This document shows positions 43,523 through 51,870 of a stretch of 64,000 nt of DNA, piece by piece (the first letter of the stretch is position 1; every line of letters begins with the position of its first letter). The notes beneath the pieces are model-generated. The model ran no database searches. It saw only the letters and a list, made by a program, of their open reading frames with translations, and was not told where the DNA came from. The stretch is from contig LDXR01000003.1 in NCBI GenBank assembly GCA_001443495.1, forward strand, positions 1,129-65,128. The letters are read 5' to 3'. The position numbers and the translations under genes were made by a program. Source of the stretch: a candidate division NC10 bacterium CSP1-5. Lineage in GTDB: Bacteria; Methylomirabilota; Methylomirabilia; Methylomirabilales; CSP1-5.

Positions 43523-44467
43523 CTATCTCCCAATCTTCTGCCAGGCCTCTAAGAGCCTCAGGAGTGCCGGGACCACGGCGACGATAAAGAAAACCGGCAA
43601 GAGAAAGAGCACGGTGGGGAAGACCATCTTCAGGGGGGCCAGGTACGCTCGCTCCTCTGCGCGGCGTCGCCGCTTCAGGCGTGCCGATTCGGCGTGGACA
43701 CGGAGTGTTTTGCCCAGGCTGGTGCCCAGCCGGTCCGTCTGGATGAAGGCGCCCACGACCGCCTTCAGGTCCTCTACCCCCGTCCGCTCCCCGAGTGCGT
43801 GGAATGCCTCCTCACGGCGCCGCCCGGCCCGTATTTCAAGGTGCATGCGCAGCATCTCTTGGTGGAGGGGGCTCCGGTGGGCCTCGGGATGTTGGGTGAC
43901 CCGTCCAACGGCGGCGTCAAAACCCATGCCAGCCTCGACGCACACCATCAAGAGGTCCAGGACCTCGGGGAGGGCGTGCTGGATTTCCCGCTGGCGAGCC
44001 TGGGTGCGATTGCGCAGCCAGAGTTCGGGGAGGAAGGACCCCACCAGCGCCAGAGCAAGCGACAACAGCAGGAGGTGCGGCAGGGCCCGTTGGACGGCCA
44101 GGCCGTAAAGGGTATAGGCGTAGCCGCACAGGATCGCAGAGCCAACCTTCGCGCCGATGAATAACCCGACGGCGCGGGGATTGTTATAGCCCGCCCACGT
44201 CAGCCGCTGCCGCAGCTGTGATAGCCTGACGCTATCCCGCGGGCCAAAGACCCGACCCACACGCTCGAGGATCCGCTGCCACCCTACCCTGGTCCGCTCC
44301 TCCCATCGGAGAATGGATGCTGGCCCAGCCTCGGGCACAGAGGCTTGAAAGCGCTGGGGCTGCACCAGAGACCAACGTCGGAGTAGAAAGGCTCCCGCGA
44401 GACAGACGACCCCTCCAACCAGGGCGAAGGCAAGGATCGCATAACTAATGGCGGCCATCTCCCTCAC
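43523..44467 (-). CDS. tadC: TadC inner-membrane platform protein (T2SSF family)
   Basis: This 314-residue protein has four predicted membrane helices: one at the N-terminus, two near 100-150 and one or two at the C-terminus. It has the GspF-type core DLLMVCVEAGMGFDAAVGRVT and FVQTDRLGTSLGKTLRVHAE-like text (here AFIQTDRLGTSLGKTLRVHAE). Its ATG overlaps the end of tadB by four bases. With TadB it should form the membrane platform for Flp pilus assembly, driven by TadA. Confidence 0.95.
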   Translation of the reverse strand: MREMAAISYAILAFALVGGVVCLAGAFLLRRWSLVQPQRFQASVPEAGPASILRWEERTRVGWQRILERVGRVFGPRDSVRLSQLRQRLTWAGYNNPRAVGLFIGAKVGSAILCGYAYTLYGLAVQRALPHLLLLSLALALVGSFLPELWLRNRTQARQREIQHALPEVLDLLMVCVEAGMGFDAAVGRVTQHPEAHRSPLHQEMLRMHLEIRAGRRREEAFHALGERTGVEDLKAVVGAFIQTDRLGTSLGKTLRVHAESARLKRRRRAEERAYLAPLKMVFPTVLFLLPVFFIVAVVPALLRLLEAWQKIGR

Positions 44468-45402
44468 ACCCTGATCTGCGCGATGCGCCAGATCATAAAC
44501 AAACCGATCCCCTCGAGGATGATGCCTGCCCAGATGAGACGCGACGCGAGGGGGGAGTTAAGCAGCGGCTCGAAGTACCCAGGGCTGACCAATTCGAACA
44601 TGATTGCCAAGACGATCGGGAACACACCCACGCAGATCGCGCTCCACCGATGCTGCACCGAGAGCACTCGCGCGTGGCTCAAGACCTTGAATCGCTCGCG
44701 AATGACCTCGCTCAAGGAATCCAGGATCTCGGCCAGGTTGCCGCCGGCGCTCCGCTGGATCGTAATGGCGGTGCAGAAGAAAGCCGTATCCCCCGTGGGA
44801 ATGCGGCGTTGAAGCCTGAAGAGGGCCTCCCCAGGGTCCATTCCCAGCCGGGTCTCTTCAGAGACCCTTCGGAACTCCTCGGCCGCCGGGTCCGGCATCT
44901 CCTCTCCCACCACTTGAATGGCCGCGCCCAAAGCGTGACCGGCGCGGATGGAGCGGGTCATCATATCGAGGGCATCAGGAAACTGTCTCTCAAAGCGTTG
45001 CAGACGCTGGTGCCGTTTGTATGCGAGGTGGAGGATCGGCAAGGAGCCTGCGACGAGGGCCGCGACCACCCCCCACACCGGCTGACCCGTCCGCAGCCAC
45101 CCGGCGCCTCCCCCGACGACGGCACAGGTACCCATGAGGACGAGGATGCGGCTGCGGTCCCTCATGTCAAGGCCTGCCTGCTCGGCCAGGGCGATGAGCG
45201 GGCTCCTCAGCCTCGCCCATGTCGAGTCCACCTCTCGGGAATCGGCCCGCACGATTCGCGGGTCCGTTTTTGGATGGATCCAGAAACGGGTGCCGAGCCG
45301 CCGACGGATCATCCGGCCGGTCTCCGCGAACCACCAGAACCCTACAATGAGCGTCACGACCACCAGGAACGCCAATCCCGCGATGGCGGCCACCAGGTTC
45401 AT
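44464..45402 (-). CDS. tadB: TadB inner-membrane platform protein (T2SSF family)
   Basis: This 312-residue protein has an N-terminal helix, two central helices and a C-terminal pair, with the T2SSF core [24 protein letters not shown] and [28 protein letters not shown]. It overlaps tadA and tadC by four bases on each side, indicating tight translational coupling. It is the partner of TadC in the pilus platform. Confidence 0.95.
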   Translation of the reverse strand: MNLVAAIAGLAFLVVVTLIVGFWWFAETGRMIRRRLGTRFWIHPKTDPRIVRADSREVDSTWARLRSPLIALAEQAGLDMRDRSRILVLMGTCAVVGGGAGWLRTGQPVWGVVAALVAGSLPILHLAYKRHQRLQRFERQFPDALDMMTRSIRAGHALGAAIQVVGEEMPDPAAEEFRRVSEETRLGMDPGEALFRLQRRIPTGDTAFFCTAITIQRSAGGNLAEILDSLSEVIRERFKVLSHARVLSVQHRWSAICVGVFPIVLAIMFELVSPGYFEPLLNSPLASRLIWAGIILEGIGLFMIWRIAQIRV

Positions 45403-46769
45403 CGGCGCCCCTCCTGTCGCGGCGCAGGATCGAAGATCTCAGGTCGCAGGGTAATCCCCGCACGAACCAGCCGTTCGGTGAACTTCGGCCGCACTCCGGT
45501 GGCGTGGTGGAAGCCGAGCACGCGACCATCTTCGTCGATCCCCGCCTGCTCATACACAAAGATGTCCTGCGTGGAGATGACCGATTCCTCCATGCCGCTG
45601 ACTTCCGTGACCCGAACGATCTTCCGGCTCCCGTCGCTGAAGCGCGCCATGTGGATGCCCAGCTCAAGGGCGGAGCAAATGTACTCCCGCATAGCGCGGA
45701 CGGGAACCGAGAGGCCGGCCATCAGGATCATCGTCTCGAGGCGCGCCAGGGCCTCCCGCGTCGAATTGGCGTGCACGGTGCAGAGCGACCCGTCGTGACC
45801 CGTGTTCATCGCCTGGAGCATGTCCAGAACCTCGGGGCCCCGCACCTCACCAACGATGATGCGGTCCGGGCGCATCCGGAGGGCGTTTCGCACCAGGTCC
45901 CGCTGGCTGACCATTCCTTGTCCTTCGATGTTCGGGGGGCGCGTCTCCAACCGGACCACATGTTCCTGCTGGAGCTGCAGCTCGGCCGAGTCCTCGATGG
46001 TGATGATCCGCTCCGTGTGGGGGATGGCGGTTGAGAGGACGTTGAGCAGGGTCGTCTTGCCGCTCCCGGTGCCGCCCGAGATGAGCATGTTGAGGCGCGC
46101 CCGTACCGCGGCAGCGAGGAACTCGGCGAGGACCGGGGTGAGCGTGCCGAATCCGAGGAGGTCCGGCATCTTGAACGGCTCAACCGCAAAGCGGCGAATG
46201 GAGAGCATCGGCCCGTCGATGGCAAGGGGGGGGATAATGGCGTTGACTCGCGAGCCGTCGTGCAAGCGCGCATCCACCATCGGAGAGGATTCGTCCACCC
46301 GACGGCCCACCTGCGAAACGATTCGCTCGATGATCTGGAGCAGGTGGGCACTGTCCCGAAAAATGATGTCCGCACGCTCGATCTTGCCCCGCCGCTCCAC
46401 ATAGACATTATAGGGCCCGTTCACGAGGATATCCGACACCGTCGGATCCATCATGAGCGGTTCGATGGGCCCGAGCCCAAAGGTCTCGTGCTGTACATCG
46501 ATGACGAGCTGCTCCCGCTCCTGGCGGCTGAGCGGCGTCTCCTCCCCCGCGAGGAGATCCTCGAGGAGACGGCGGATCTGTTGTTGCACCGACTCCGGTG
46601 GGAGACTGTCGAGCTTGGAGAGGTCGATCCGTTCGATCAGCTGGCGATGGATTCGGCTCTTCAACTCGAAGCCGCTGCCGTCTCCTTTATTATTATTCTG
46701 TTCTGTGCCAGGCGGAGAGGCGACAGCGGGCTCTGATGCGTTCTCGGTCCGGCTGCGGACCCGTCTCAT
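45399..46769 (-). CDS. tadA: TadA/CpaF pilus assembly ATPase
   Basis: This 456-residue secretion ATPase has the N-terminal domain with [21 protein letters not shown], Walker [14 protein letters not shown], the Asp box [15 protein letters not shown], Walker [13 protein letters not shown] and the His box [13 protein letters not shown]. All are conserved as in TadA/CpaF hexamers that energise Flp pilus extension (and in some species retraction). It directly follows tadZ, stop and start being adjacent. Confidence 0.97.
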   Translation of the reverse strand: MRRVRSRTENASEPAVASPPGTEQNNNKGDGSGFELKSRIHRQLIERIDLSKLDSLPPESVQQQIRRLLEDLLAGEETPLSRQEREQLVIDVQHETFGLGPIEPLMMDPTVSDILVNGPYNVYVERRGKIERADIIFRDSAHLLQIIERIVSQVGRRVDESSPMVDARLHDGSRVNAIIPPLAIDGPMLSIRRFAVEPFKMPDLLGFGTLTPVLAEFLAAAVRARLNMLISGGTGSGKTTLLNVLSTAIPHTERIITIEDSAELQLQQEHVVRLETRPPNIEGQGMVSQRDLVRNALRMRPDRIIVGEVRGPEVLDMLQAMNTGHDGSLCTVHANSTREALARLETMILMAGLSVPVRAMREYICSALELGIHMARFSDGSRKIVRVTEVSGMEESVISTQDIFVYEQAGIDEDGRVLGFHHATGVRPKFTERLVRAGITLRPEIFDPAPRQEGRR

Positions 46770-47984
46770 CTACTTGCCTCCTGGCCAGCGAGAGGGAATC
46801 CGCACCAGGCGGAGGAGCGAGGTCCCGCGCGGTGGTGGTTCCGTCACGTGCCCGTTAATCAGCATCTCGCTCAGCTGCCGCAGGTTCTTGGCGATCTTTG
46901 AGCGCGGCGAGGCTATGACCACGGGCTCGCCGTTGTTGATGGCGGTCACGACGGTCGGGTAGTCGCTCGGCGTCTTCCAGTACACGGGGAGCTCGAGCGT
47001 TTCCCGAACGTGCTTGAGGGTCACGTCCTCTCCGGTTCCCTCGCGCATCACGACGATGCGCACTTTCCGGAGGTCGAGGCCCAGATGGCGAAAGGCCGCA
47101 AGGCCGGCCGCCCCCGAGCGGAGAGCGGACACATTCAGGCTGACGAGAAACAGGATCTCGTCAGAGGTCTCCAGTGCTGCGATGGTTCCAGGGTCCATGT
47201 CGTGGGGGAGGTCGAGGACGACATGGTCGAAATGCGATCGAAGGACTTCGAGGCCCGTCTGGACCTGCTCGACAGAATGCTTGCCACGTTCGATCCGCGC
47301 CGGGCCCGGAAGGACACAGAGACCGGTCGGGTGGTGAGACAGGAGACCCTGCAGGAACGATTGGTCCATCCGCGAGACGTTCTCAAACGCGTCAAGGACA
47401 GAGTAGGGGTGTCGGAGGTTCAGGAACGTGGCCACGTCGGATTGTCGCATGTCCAGGTCCATGAGCAGCACCCGCCCAGGGGCGCCCTCGGCGAAGCAGA
47501 CGGCCAGGTTGGTGGCGACCGTGGTCACCCCGAGGCCGCCCTTGGTGGAGAAGACCGACGTGACGCGCCCATGCCGACGCTCCGGGGCGACCGCGCGGCG
47601 AGAGCGGATCACCTTGTCGAGGGCCGCAAGCAGCTCGTCGCTCTTGACCGGGCGGCTCAGAAAGTCGAGGGCCCCCGCGCGGATGACCTGGATGACGAGA
47701 TCGGCCGATGAGCTGAGCCCGGTGGCGAGGATCGCGGTCTCTGGCACGGCCTGGGCCAGTTGTTCGAAGGCGGCAGGCCCTTTCCCGTCGTCTTTTCCCT
47801 CCGATTCGGAAGGGATCTCGACAACCAGCACATCCGGCCGGCACGCGGGGGCCTCGCGGAACGCCTCACCGATGCTGGAAAACTCGCCCACGACGACCGA
47901 CGCGGTGGCCCCCACGATCCGGCGCAGGTTGGCGCGGGAGTCCTGGTCAGAATCGACGATGACCGTTCGCAGCACCGTTGCCAT
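46770..47984 (-). CDS. tadZ: TadZ/CpaE pilus localisation ATPase-like protein
   Basis: This protein of about 404 residues has an N-terminal receiver-like domain (TVIVDSDQDSRANLRRI, with FLSRPVKSDELL) and a ParA/MinD-like domain starting VFSTKGGLGVTTVATNLAV. The signature lysine of the deviant Walker A (Lys148) is present, but the second lysine is replaced by Val153, a variation common in the TadZ/CpaE group. The receiver domain lacks a clear phospho-acceptor Asp. A frame opening at 48047 is not supported; the ATG at 47984 follows AAGGGGCGG. It should place the pilus machine at a cell pole. Confidence 0.92.
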   Translation of the reverse strand: MATVLRTVIVDSDQDSRANLRRIVGATASVVVGEFSSIGEAFREAPACRPDVLVVEIPSESEGKDDGKGPAAFEQLAQAVPETAILATGLSSSADLVIQVIRAGALDFLSRPVKSDELLAALDKVIRSRRAVAPERRHGRVTSVFSTKGGLGVTTVATNLAVCFAEGAPGRVLLMDLDMRQSDVATFLNLRHPYSVLDAFENVSRMDQSFLQGLLSHHPTGLCVLPGPARIERGKHSVEQVQTGLEVLRSHFDHVVLDLPHDMDPGTIAALETSDEILFLVSLNVSALRSGAAGLAAFRHLGLDLRKVRIVVMREGTGEDVTLKHVRETLELPVYWKTPSDYPTVVTAINNGEPVVIASPRSKIAKNLRQLSEMLINGHVTEPPPRGTSLLRLVRIPSRWPGGK

Positions 47985-47997
47985 GGGGCACCGCCCC

Positions 47998-49398
47998 TTA
48001 TTTTCCGCGGAGGGTACTCTGACCCAACGGACGGTCCACTTCCGCACCGACGCCGGGAATCCCCGGCACGAGCGTAAACTCCGACTTCTCCGCTTCGGTG
48101 ACCTCCAGGAGCTTGGAGGGATCGGGGACCGTCGGTGAACCGGGCGGAGTCGCCTGGACCAGTTTTACGCTGACGATGAAGAGCAGCTCCGTTTCGCTAT
48201 TCTGGAACGACGTGCTACGGAAAAGGGCGCCCAGGATCGGAATATCTCCGAGGATGGGAATTTTGGCCACTGACTGCCGGACCTCATTATTGATGAGCCC
48301 GGCGATGGCAAAGCTTTCGCCGTCTCTGAGGTTCACGGTGGTGGAAGCATTATTCTTCCTGAGCACGGGGACGACGAAGCCGGAAAACTGCAGGCCGCTG
48401 CTGAAGTCGAGGGTCGAGACCTCGGGCTCCACGCTCAAGTTGATCCTGCTCCCGTCCTCCACCACCGGGAGGAAAATGAGGCGGATGCCGAACGGCTTGA
48501 ATTCGATGGTGATGGTGGTGGTCCCTGCGGCGGCGGTCTGTGGGACCGGAAAGGGAAACTCGCCGCCTGAGAGGAAACTGGCTCGCTTGCCGCTTTCCGT
48601 GACGAGGTTGGGCTTGGCCAGCGTCCGGAGCAGACCCCGCTCGGCCAGGGCCCGGGCAACCCCGGAGAAGTCGCGGTTGGGGGAGGAGAAGAAAAAGCTC
48701 GCGAGGGTACTAAAAGCGAGGTCGGGTGCATTGGGGTCGCTGATCAGCCCAAGCGGTGGGAAGAAGGGGGCACCGGGGAACGCCCCTCCCTGGAAGGTGG
48801 CACCGAGGAAGCGGTAGCTGAAGCCGAGTTCCTTGAGGGCCGTGCGCTGCACCTCCGCCACCTGGACCTGAATCAGGACTTCCTGGGGCTTGACGCCCCT
48901 CACGGTGAGGAGGTTGACGACCTTTCCCTTCGGGGCGAATACCGCGGCGACCTCGGCGGCGGCGGTGACCATCTCCTCGCTGGAGACCGTGCCTTGAAGG
49001 ATGATGGCCTCTTGTGCCGGACGCACCTCGACCGTGTCGTGGGGGGCCATCTGCTTCAACCGTTCTCGCAGGAGCTCGAGATCGGTCTGCACCACCAGGT
49101 CAAAGAACTGGGTCTTCTGGGCGTAAAAGACGACCAGCGAGGTGACGCCGAGGGCCTTGCCATTGATCAGGATCTGGTTGGGCTTGATGACAAAAACATC
49201 AGCGATGTTCGGGTCCGTAACCGACACCCGGTCGAAGGGTTCCTTGACCTCGACGACGTGCGACTTGCCGATGGTCACCTCGATCCGGACCAGTCCTGGC
49301 CCCTGGGCCGTCGCGGGCAGGCGAAGGACCACCAAAAGCGCAGCGAACACCAACCCCAGGAGGACGCGGCAGGCTACAGCAGGACGTTGTGCTCGCAT
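47998..49398 (-). CDS. rcpA: RcpA/CpaC outer-membrane secretin of the Tad system
   Basis: This protein of about 466 residues has a signal peptide (VLLGLVFAALLVVLRLPATAQ), the N-terminal pilus-assembly domain (VTDPNIADVFVIKPNQILINGKALG), a BON-like segment (VEVRPAQEAIILQGTVSS) and the C-terminal secretin domain with the signature VPVLRKNNASTTVNLRDGES and IPILGDIPILGALFRS. It forms the outer-membrane pore. The ATG at 49398 behind AGAGGAG is better than the frame start at 49461. It confirms a diderm envelope. Confidence 0.95.
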   Translation of the reverse strand: MRAQRPAVACRVLLGLVFAALLVVLRLPATAQGPGLVRIEVTIGKSHVVEVKEPFDRVSVTDPNIADVFVIKPNQILINGKALGVTSLVVFYAQKTQFFDLVVQTDLELLRERLKQMAPHDTVEVRPAQEAIILQGTVSSEEMVTAAAEVAAVFAPKGKVVNLLTVRGVKPQEVLIQVQVAEVQRTALKELGFSYRFLGATFQGGAFPGAPFFPPLGLISDPNAPDLAFSTLASFFFSSPNRDFSGVARALAERGLLRTLAKPNLVTESGKRASFLSGGEFPFPVPQTAAAGTTTITIEFKPFGIRLIFLPVVEDGSRINLSVEPEVSTLDFSSGLQFSGFVVPVLRKNNASTTVNLRDGESFAIAGLINNEVRQSVAKIPILGDIPILGALFRSTSFQNSETELLFIVSVKLVQATPPGSPTVPDPSKLLEVTEAEKSEFTLVPGIPGVGAEVDRPLGQSTLRGK

Positions 49399-49414
49399 CG
49401 CAGCTCCTCTCACC

Positions 49415-50299
49415 TCATCGGGTGTTGACCGGAGCCCACAGACCGCCGGCGTCGCGGACAAAGGTCAGTTCACTGGCCTGGCCCGCCCGGACGACGGAGA
49501 CCGTGTGGGTTTCGCCCTTGGAGACGGACCGTTCCGCGCCATCGCTCCCCTGGGCCTGGAGGCTGGTGGCCTTCTTTGGCTGCTCCGAGCCGAGGAGTCG
49601 CGCCTTGGTCACCCCGGCTGTGGCGACGATCCGGTCATCCCGAAGATTCCGTGTCGCGAGGATCACCTTCCCCCTCGTCTCCGTCTGCGCCAGCGCCAGG
49701 CGCTCGACCTGCTCGGGCGTCAGCGCGAGGGTGACCGTGGTGACTTTGACCGGGCTGTTGTCACGCATCTCGACGGTCTGCCCCGCCGCCAGCACCGGAA
49801 CGTTCTGCAGGATCACCTTGCCCACATGGTCGATTTGACTGCCCTCGGACCGCATGCTCGCGATGAGGTCCACGCGGCTGTGGGGCAGAATGAACCCCGT
49901 CTCCTGGACCGCCTCGTCGACCTTGATCGTCACCCCCCGGAGACCCTCCGGGACGAGCATCGGGAGCAGTCCTCCGCGCGCAGCGGATGCGGCGTCAATG
50001 AGCTTTGTCTTAAGCAGGGGCTCGCCGGCCACGATGGAACTGCGGGCTACCTGCCCCTCGGCTTCGGCAAGGCTCCGCAGGGCGCCACCGGGGACGGCCT
50101 GGTTCGGCCAGGAAGAGAGTCTGACATGTTGAGGCGTGATGGCTTCTCCGACCGGCACGTTGACTTGGGCCACGACGATCTGCTCGACCGGCTGGCCATA
50201 CACAGCCACCCGTTGGATGATGGTCTGGTAGACGAGGAAAGCGGTCGCCAAGCCAATCACCGCGGCGAGCGTTACCACTATCAATAGTCGTCGACGCAC
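49415..50299 (-). CDS. cpaB: CpaB/RcpC Flp pilus assembly protein
   Basis: This 294-residue protein has an N-terminal membrane helix (LLIVVTLAAVIGLATAFLVYQ), an SAF domain (VAQVNVPVGEAITPQHVRL) and the RcpC/CpaB domain with GLRGVTIKVDEAVQETGFILPHSRVDLIAS. It is a periplasmic partner of the secretin. It sits between tadE and rcpA with short gaps, the common order in Tad loci. Confidence 0.94.
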   Translation of the reverse strand: MRRRLLIVVTLAAVIGLATAFLVYQTIIQRVAVYGQPVEQIVVAQVNVPVGEAITPQHVRLSSWPNQAVPGGALRSLAEAEGQVARSSIVAGEPLLKTKLIDAASAARGGLLPMLVPEGLRGVTIKVDEAVQETGFILPHSRVDLIASMRSEGSQIDHVGKVILQNVPVLAAGQTVEMRDNSPVKVTTVTLALTPEQVERLALAQTETRGKVILATRNLRDDRIVATAGVTKARLLGSEQPKKATSLQAQGSDGAERSVSKGETHTVSVVRAGQASELTFVRDAGGLWAPVNTR

Positions 50300-50309
50300 G
50301 GCAGTCCTC

Positions 50310-50708
50310 CTACTCGTACCGCATGCTGGCGCTCTGCTGCATCGGCAGCGACGTCAGCATCGGCAGCATGATGGGAAAGAGTGTCGAGAACGTCAATGTC
50401 ACGTCTGCCCGGACCACAGAGCCAGGCTGACAGGGGACCACACAGATGACGGACACGCTGGTGGGGGTCATGTTGGCCGCGGTGAGAATGCTGCTGATCC
50501 GGGCGGTCGCTGGGGCAGGATCGAACGGATTGGTCACCACCCCCACCCGTGCCCCCTCGCGCACGGCAGTTGTCGCAATATCAAACGTTAGCCACATCCG
50601 GCTGAGCTCGACAATGGTGAAGAGAATGAAGACCAGCGTCGGAAGCACCAGGATAAACTCGATCGTCGAGGTGCCGCGTTTATTCCGGTGTTGTCGAGCG
50701 TGGGTCAT
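50310..50708 (-). CDS. tadE: TadE-like pseudopilin
   Basis: This protein of about 132 residues has a prepilin-like N-terminus, KRGTSTIEFILVLPTLVFILFTIVELSRM, with Gly before the cleavage point and Glu at +5. The rest is a small domain with two cysteines (VICVVPCQPG). A longer frame from 50897 is not supported, since the ATG at 50708 has a TTGGAG site and directly begins the basic leader. It should be processed by a prepilin peptidase encoded elsewhere. Confidence 0.9.
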   Translation of the reverse strand: MTHARQHRNKRGTSTIEFILVLPTLVFILFTIVELSRMWLTFDIATTAVREGARVGVVTNPFDPAPATARISSILTAANMTPTSVSVICVVPCQPGSVVRADVTLTFSTLFPIMLPMLTSLPMQQSASMRYE

Positions 50709-50776
50709 GGTTTTCTCCAATCTCGTGATCGCCCAGGGAGGCTCCCGAAGGAGCCGCCCTGGACCAGAGACCGCCT

Positions 50777-50971
50777 CTACTTGATAGCAGTGATTTTGCC
50801 GGAGATGAAGGCGATCGCCTTCTGCAGGGCCGGTTGCAGCTCCCCCGGGTACACCACGACGGCCATGGCCACAATGAGCGCCGCGATCAGGAGCCATTCC
50901 ACGGTCTCAATCCCGCGCTGGTCACGGAGGTAACGACTTGTTTGGTATGCATGGCGAATCATCACTATCAT
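50777..50971 (-). CDS. flp: Flp/Fap-type major pilin
   Basis: This 64-residue protein is the Flp pilin. The leader ends DQRG, followed by IETVEWLLIAALIVAMAVVVY, with Glu at +5 and Trp where most Flp pilins have Tyr at +6. The frame opens at 51004, but the GAGGGAGG site eight bases before the ATG at 50971 sets the start. It is the first structural gene of the Tad operon. No tadV/cpaA peptidase gene was found in the window. Confidence 0.95.
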   Translation of the reverse strand: MIVMIRHAYQTSRYLRDQRGIETVEWLLIAALIVAMAVVVYPGELQPALQKAIAFISGKITAIK

Positions 50972-51078
50972 TTTCTTGCCTCCCTCCTCACGATCTTGTT
51001 GCATTGTTGCCTGTCAGCCTTCCCCCTTTCCCCTTGCCTTCTCTCGGCCGATCCAACATCCTCCCCGAGCATGAGTGC

Positions 51079-51414
51079 TCATGCGCTAGAGGAGGCGTCC
51101 GTCGCGCTGCTTCCCGACAAGAAATGCGGGTTATCTCGTTCGAGGAGTTTGGCGATTTCTGTTTGCTTTGCCGGGTTCATGCGATAGCAGGGTGCCTTCA
51201 GCCGCTGTCGGGAAGCGAGGATGAGGCCGCGGTTCAAGAGCATCTCCACAGAATCCCTTACCTCGTTGATCGTGAGTTCGATGCGCCGACGCTCCAACCA
51301 CCATCTCGCGATCCCCTCCAGGGTATCCTCAGCATCGGGGTTACTCGCCAAATAATGAAGGATCTCCCGGGCAGCCTCGTCTTGCTTGCGGCCATCATCG
51401 TTTCGACTCTTCAC
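51079..51414 (-). CDS. Small winged-helix protein
   Basis: This 111-residue protein starts with GTG behind GGGGAGGAGG. The core (AREILHYLASNPDAEDTLEGIARWWL, then VRDSVEMLLNRGLILASRQ and YRMN) has the helix-helix-helix-wing order of a winged HTH domain. It has no sensor domain. It lies just before flp and may regulate the Tad operon or be transcribed with it. The C-terminal tail is serine-rich and looks disordered. I know no named family for it. Confidence 0.7.
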   Translation of the reverse strand: MKSRNDDGRKQDEAAREILHYLASNPDAEDTLEGIARWWLERRRIELTINEVRDSVEMLLNRGLILASRQRLKAPCYRMNPAKQTEIAKLLERDNPHFLSGSSATDASSSA

Positions 51415-51471
51415 AGCCTCCTCCCCTTCCGGATGCGGTCCAGATCCCTACGGTTCCGCGCAAGAAGAGGA

Positions 51472-51487
51472 TGCACGCGTGATGCCA
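51472..51487 (-). promoter_or_regulatory. Possible sigma-54 (-24/-12) promoter before the winged-helix gene
   Basis: On the minus strand TGGCATCACGCGTGCA has GG and GC separated by ten bases, as needed for sigma-54, with T-G-G-C-A and T-G-C-A conserved. Transcription would begin near 51461, 47 bases before the GTG. It is weaker than the ppsA promoter. Confidence 0.4.
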
Positions 51488-51560
51488 GGCGTTCTGCACC
51501 GAGGAAAGCGCTTAATTTCAAAAGGACGTGGAAGGAAAGCCCGTCGCTTGCCTGGCGCAA

Positions 51561-51579
51561 GAGGGGATAGTGTCCCCTC
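51561..51579. repeat. Inverted repeat, possible activator site
   Basis: GAGGGGA and TCCCCTC flank five bases. It lies about 100-118 bases upstream of the predicted sigma-54 start point, in the range for an enhancer-binding protein site. Confidence 0.5.
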
Positions 51580-51652
51580 AGCCAAAAGGTGGAGATTGTG
51601 CGCAACGTGTGGATACCATGAGGGATGCGAGGCTGAGGGCAGGCAGCCCCAC

Positions 51653-51674
51653 GGTGGGGTCAATTTACCCCACC
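51653..51674. repeat. Inverted repeat, possible activator site
   Basis: GGTGGGGT and ACCCCACC are perfect eight-base arms around six bases. No T-run follows on either strand, so it is not an intrinsic terminator. It lies about 190-213 bases upstream of the predicted sigma-54 start point. Confidence 0.5.
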
Positions 51675-51870
51675 CTGGCTTCTTCTCCGTCCGTTCGGCA
51701 ATCGAAGGAGCGATTTCGCGAGAATTTCGGACGAAAGACGAATCCTGCATCGTGACACCACGCTGATGAAGTTCCGTAAGTGGTGTTGTCGAATAGAGGA
51801 GTGAGGCTAGGCCTGGGCTGGTGTGAGGATCATGCGCAGCGGAAAGGACAAACGCGAGGTGAGCGCGTGC

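Larger units (their letters stand above)
51415..51870. other. Intergenic region before the winged-helix gene
   Basis: This 456-base stretch holds no gene I can support; short frames on both strands have no domain. It has a possible sigma-54 promoter (51472-51487) and two inverted repeats, GAGGGGA-N5-TCCCCTC (51561-51579) and GGTGGGGT-N6-ACCCCACC (51653-51674). The part from 51675 to 51870 shows nothing further. Confidence 0.6.

Noticed and set aside
49142-50287. 381-codon open frame on the plus strand
   Set aside because: It is antisense to rcpA and cpaB, which carry conserved motifs; typical of GC-rich codon shadowing.
50972-51078. Search for a sigma-54 promoter directly before flp
   Set aside because: Only a poor GG-N10-GC match was found, lacking the conserved flanking bases.
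51069-51084. GCATGAG-TG-CTCATGC inverted repeat at the end of the winged-helix gene, considered as a terminator
   Set aside because: No T-run follows on either strand and it overlaps the stop codon; it could be an operator but nothing supports this.
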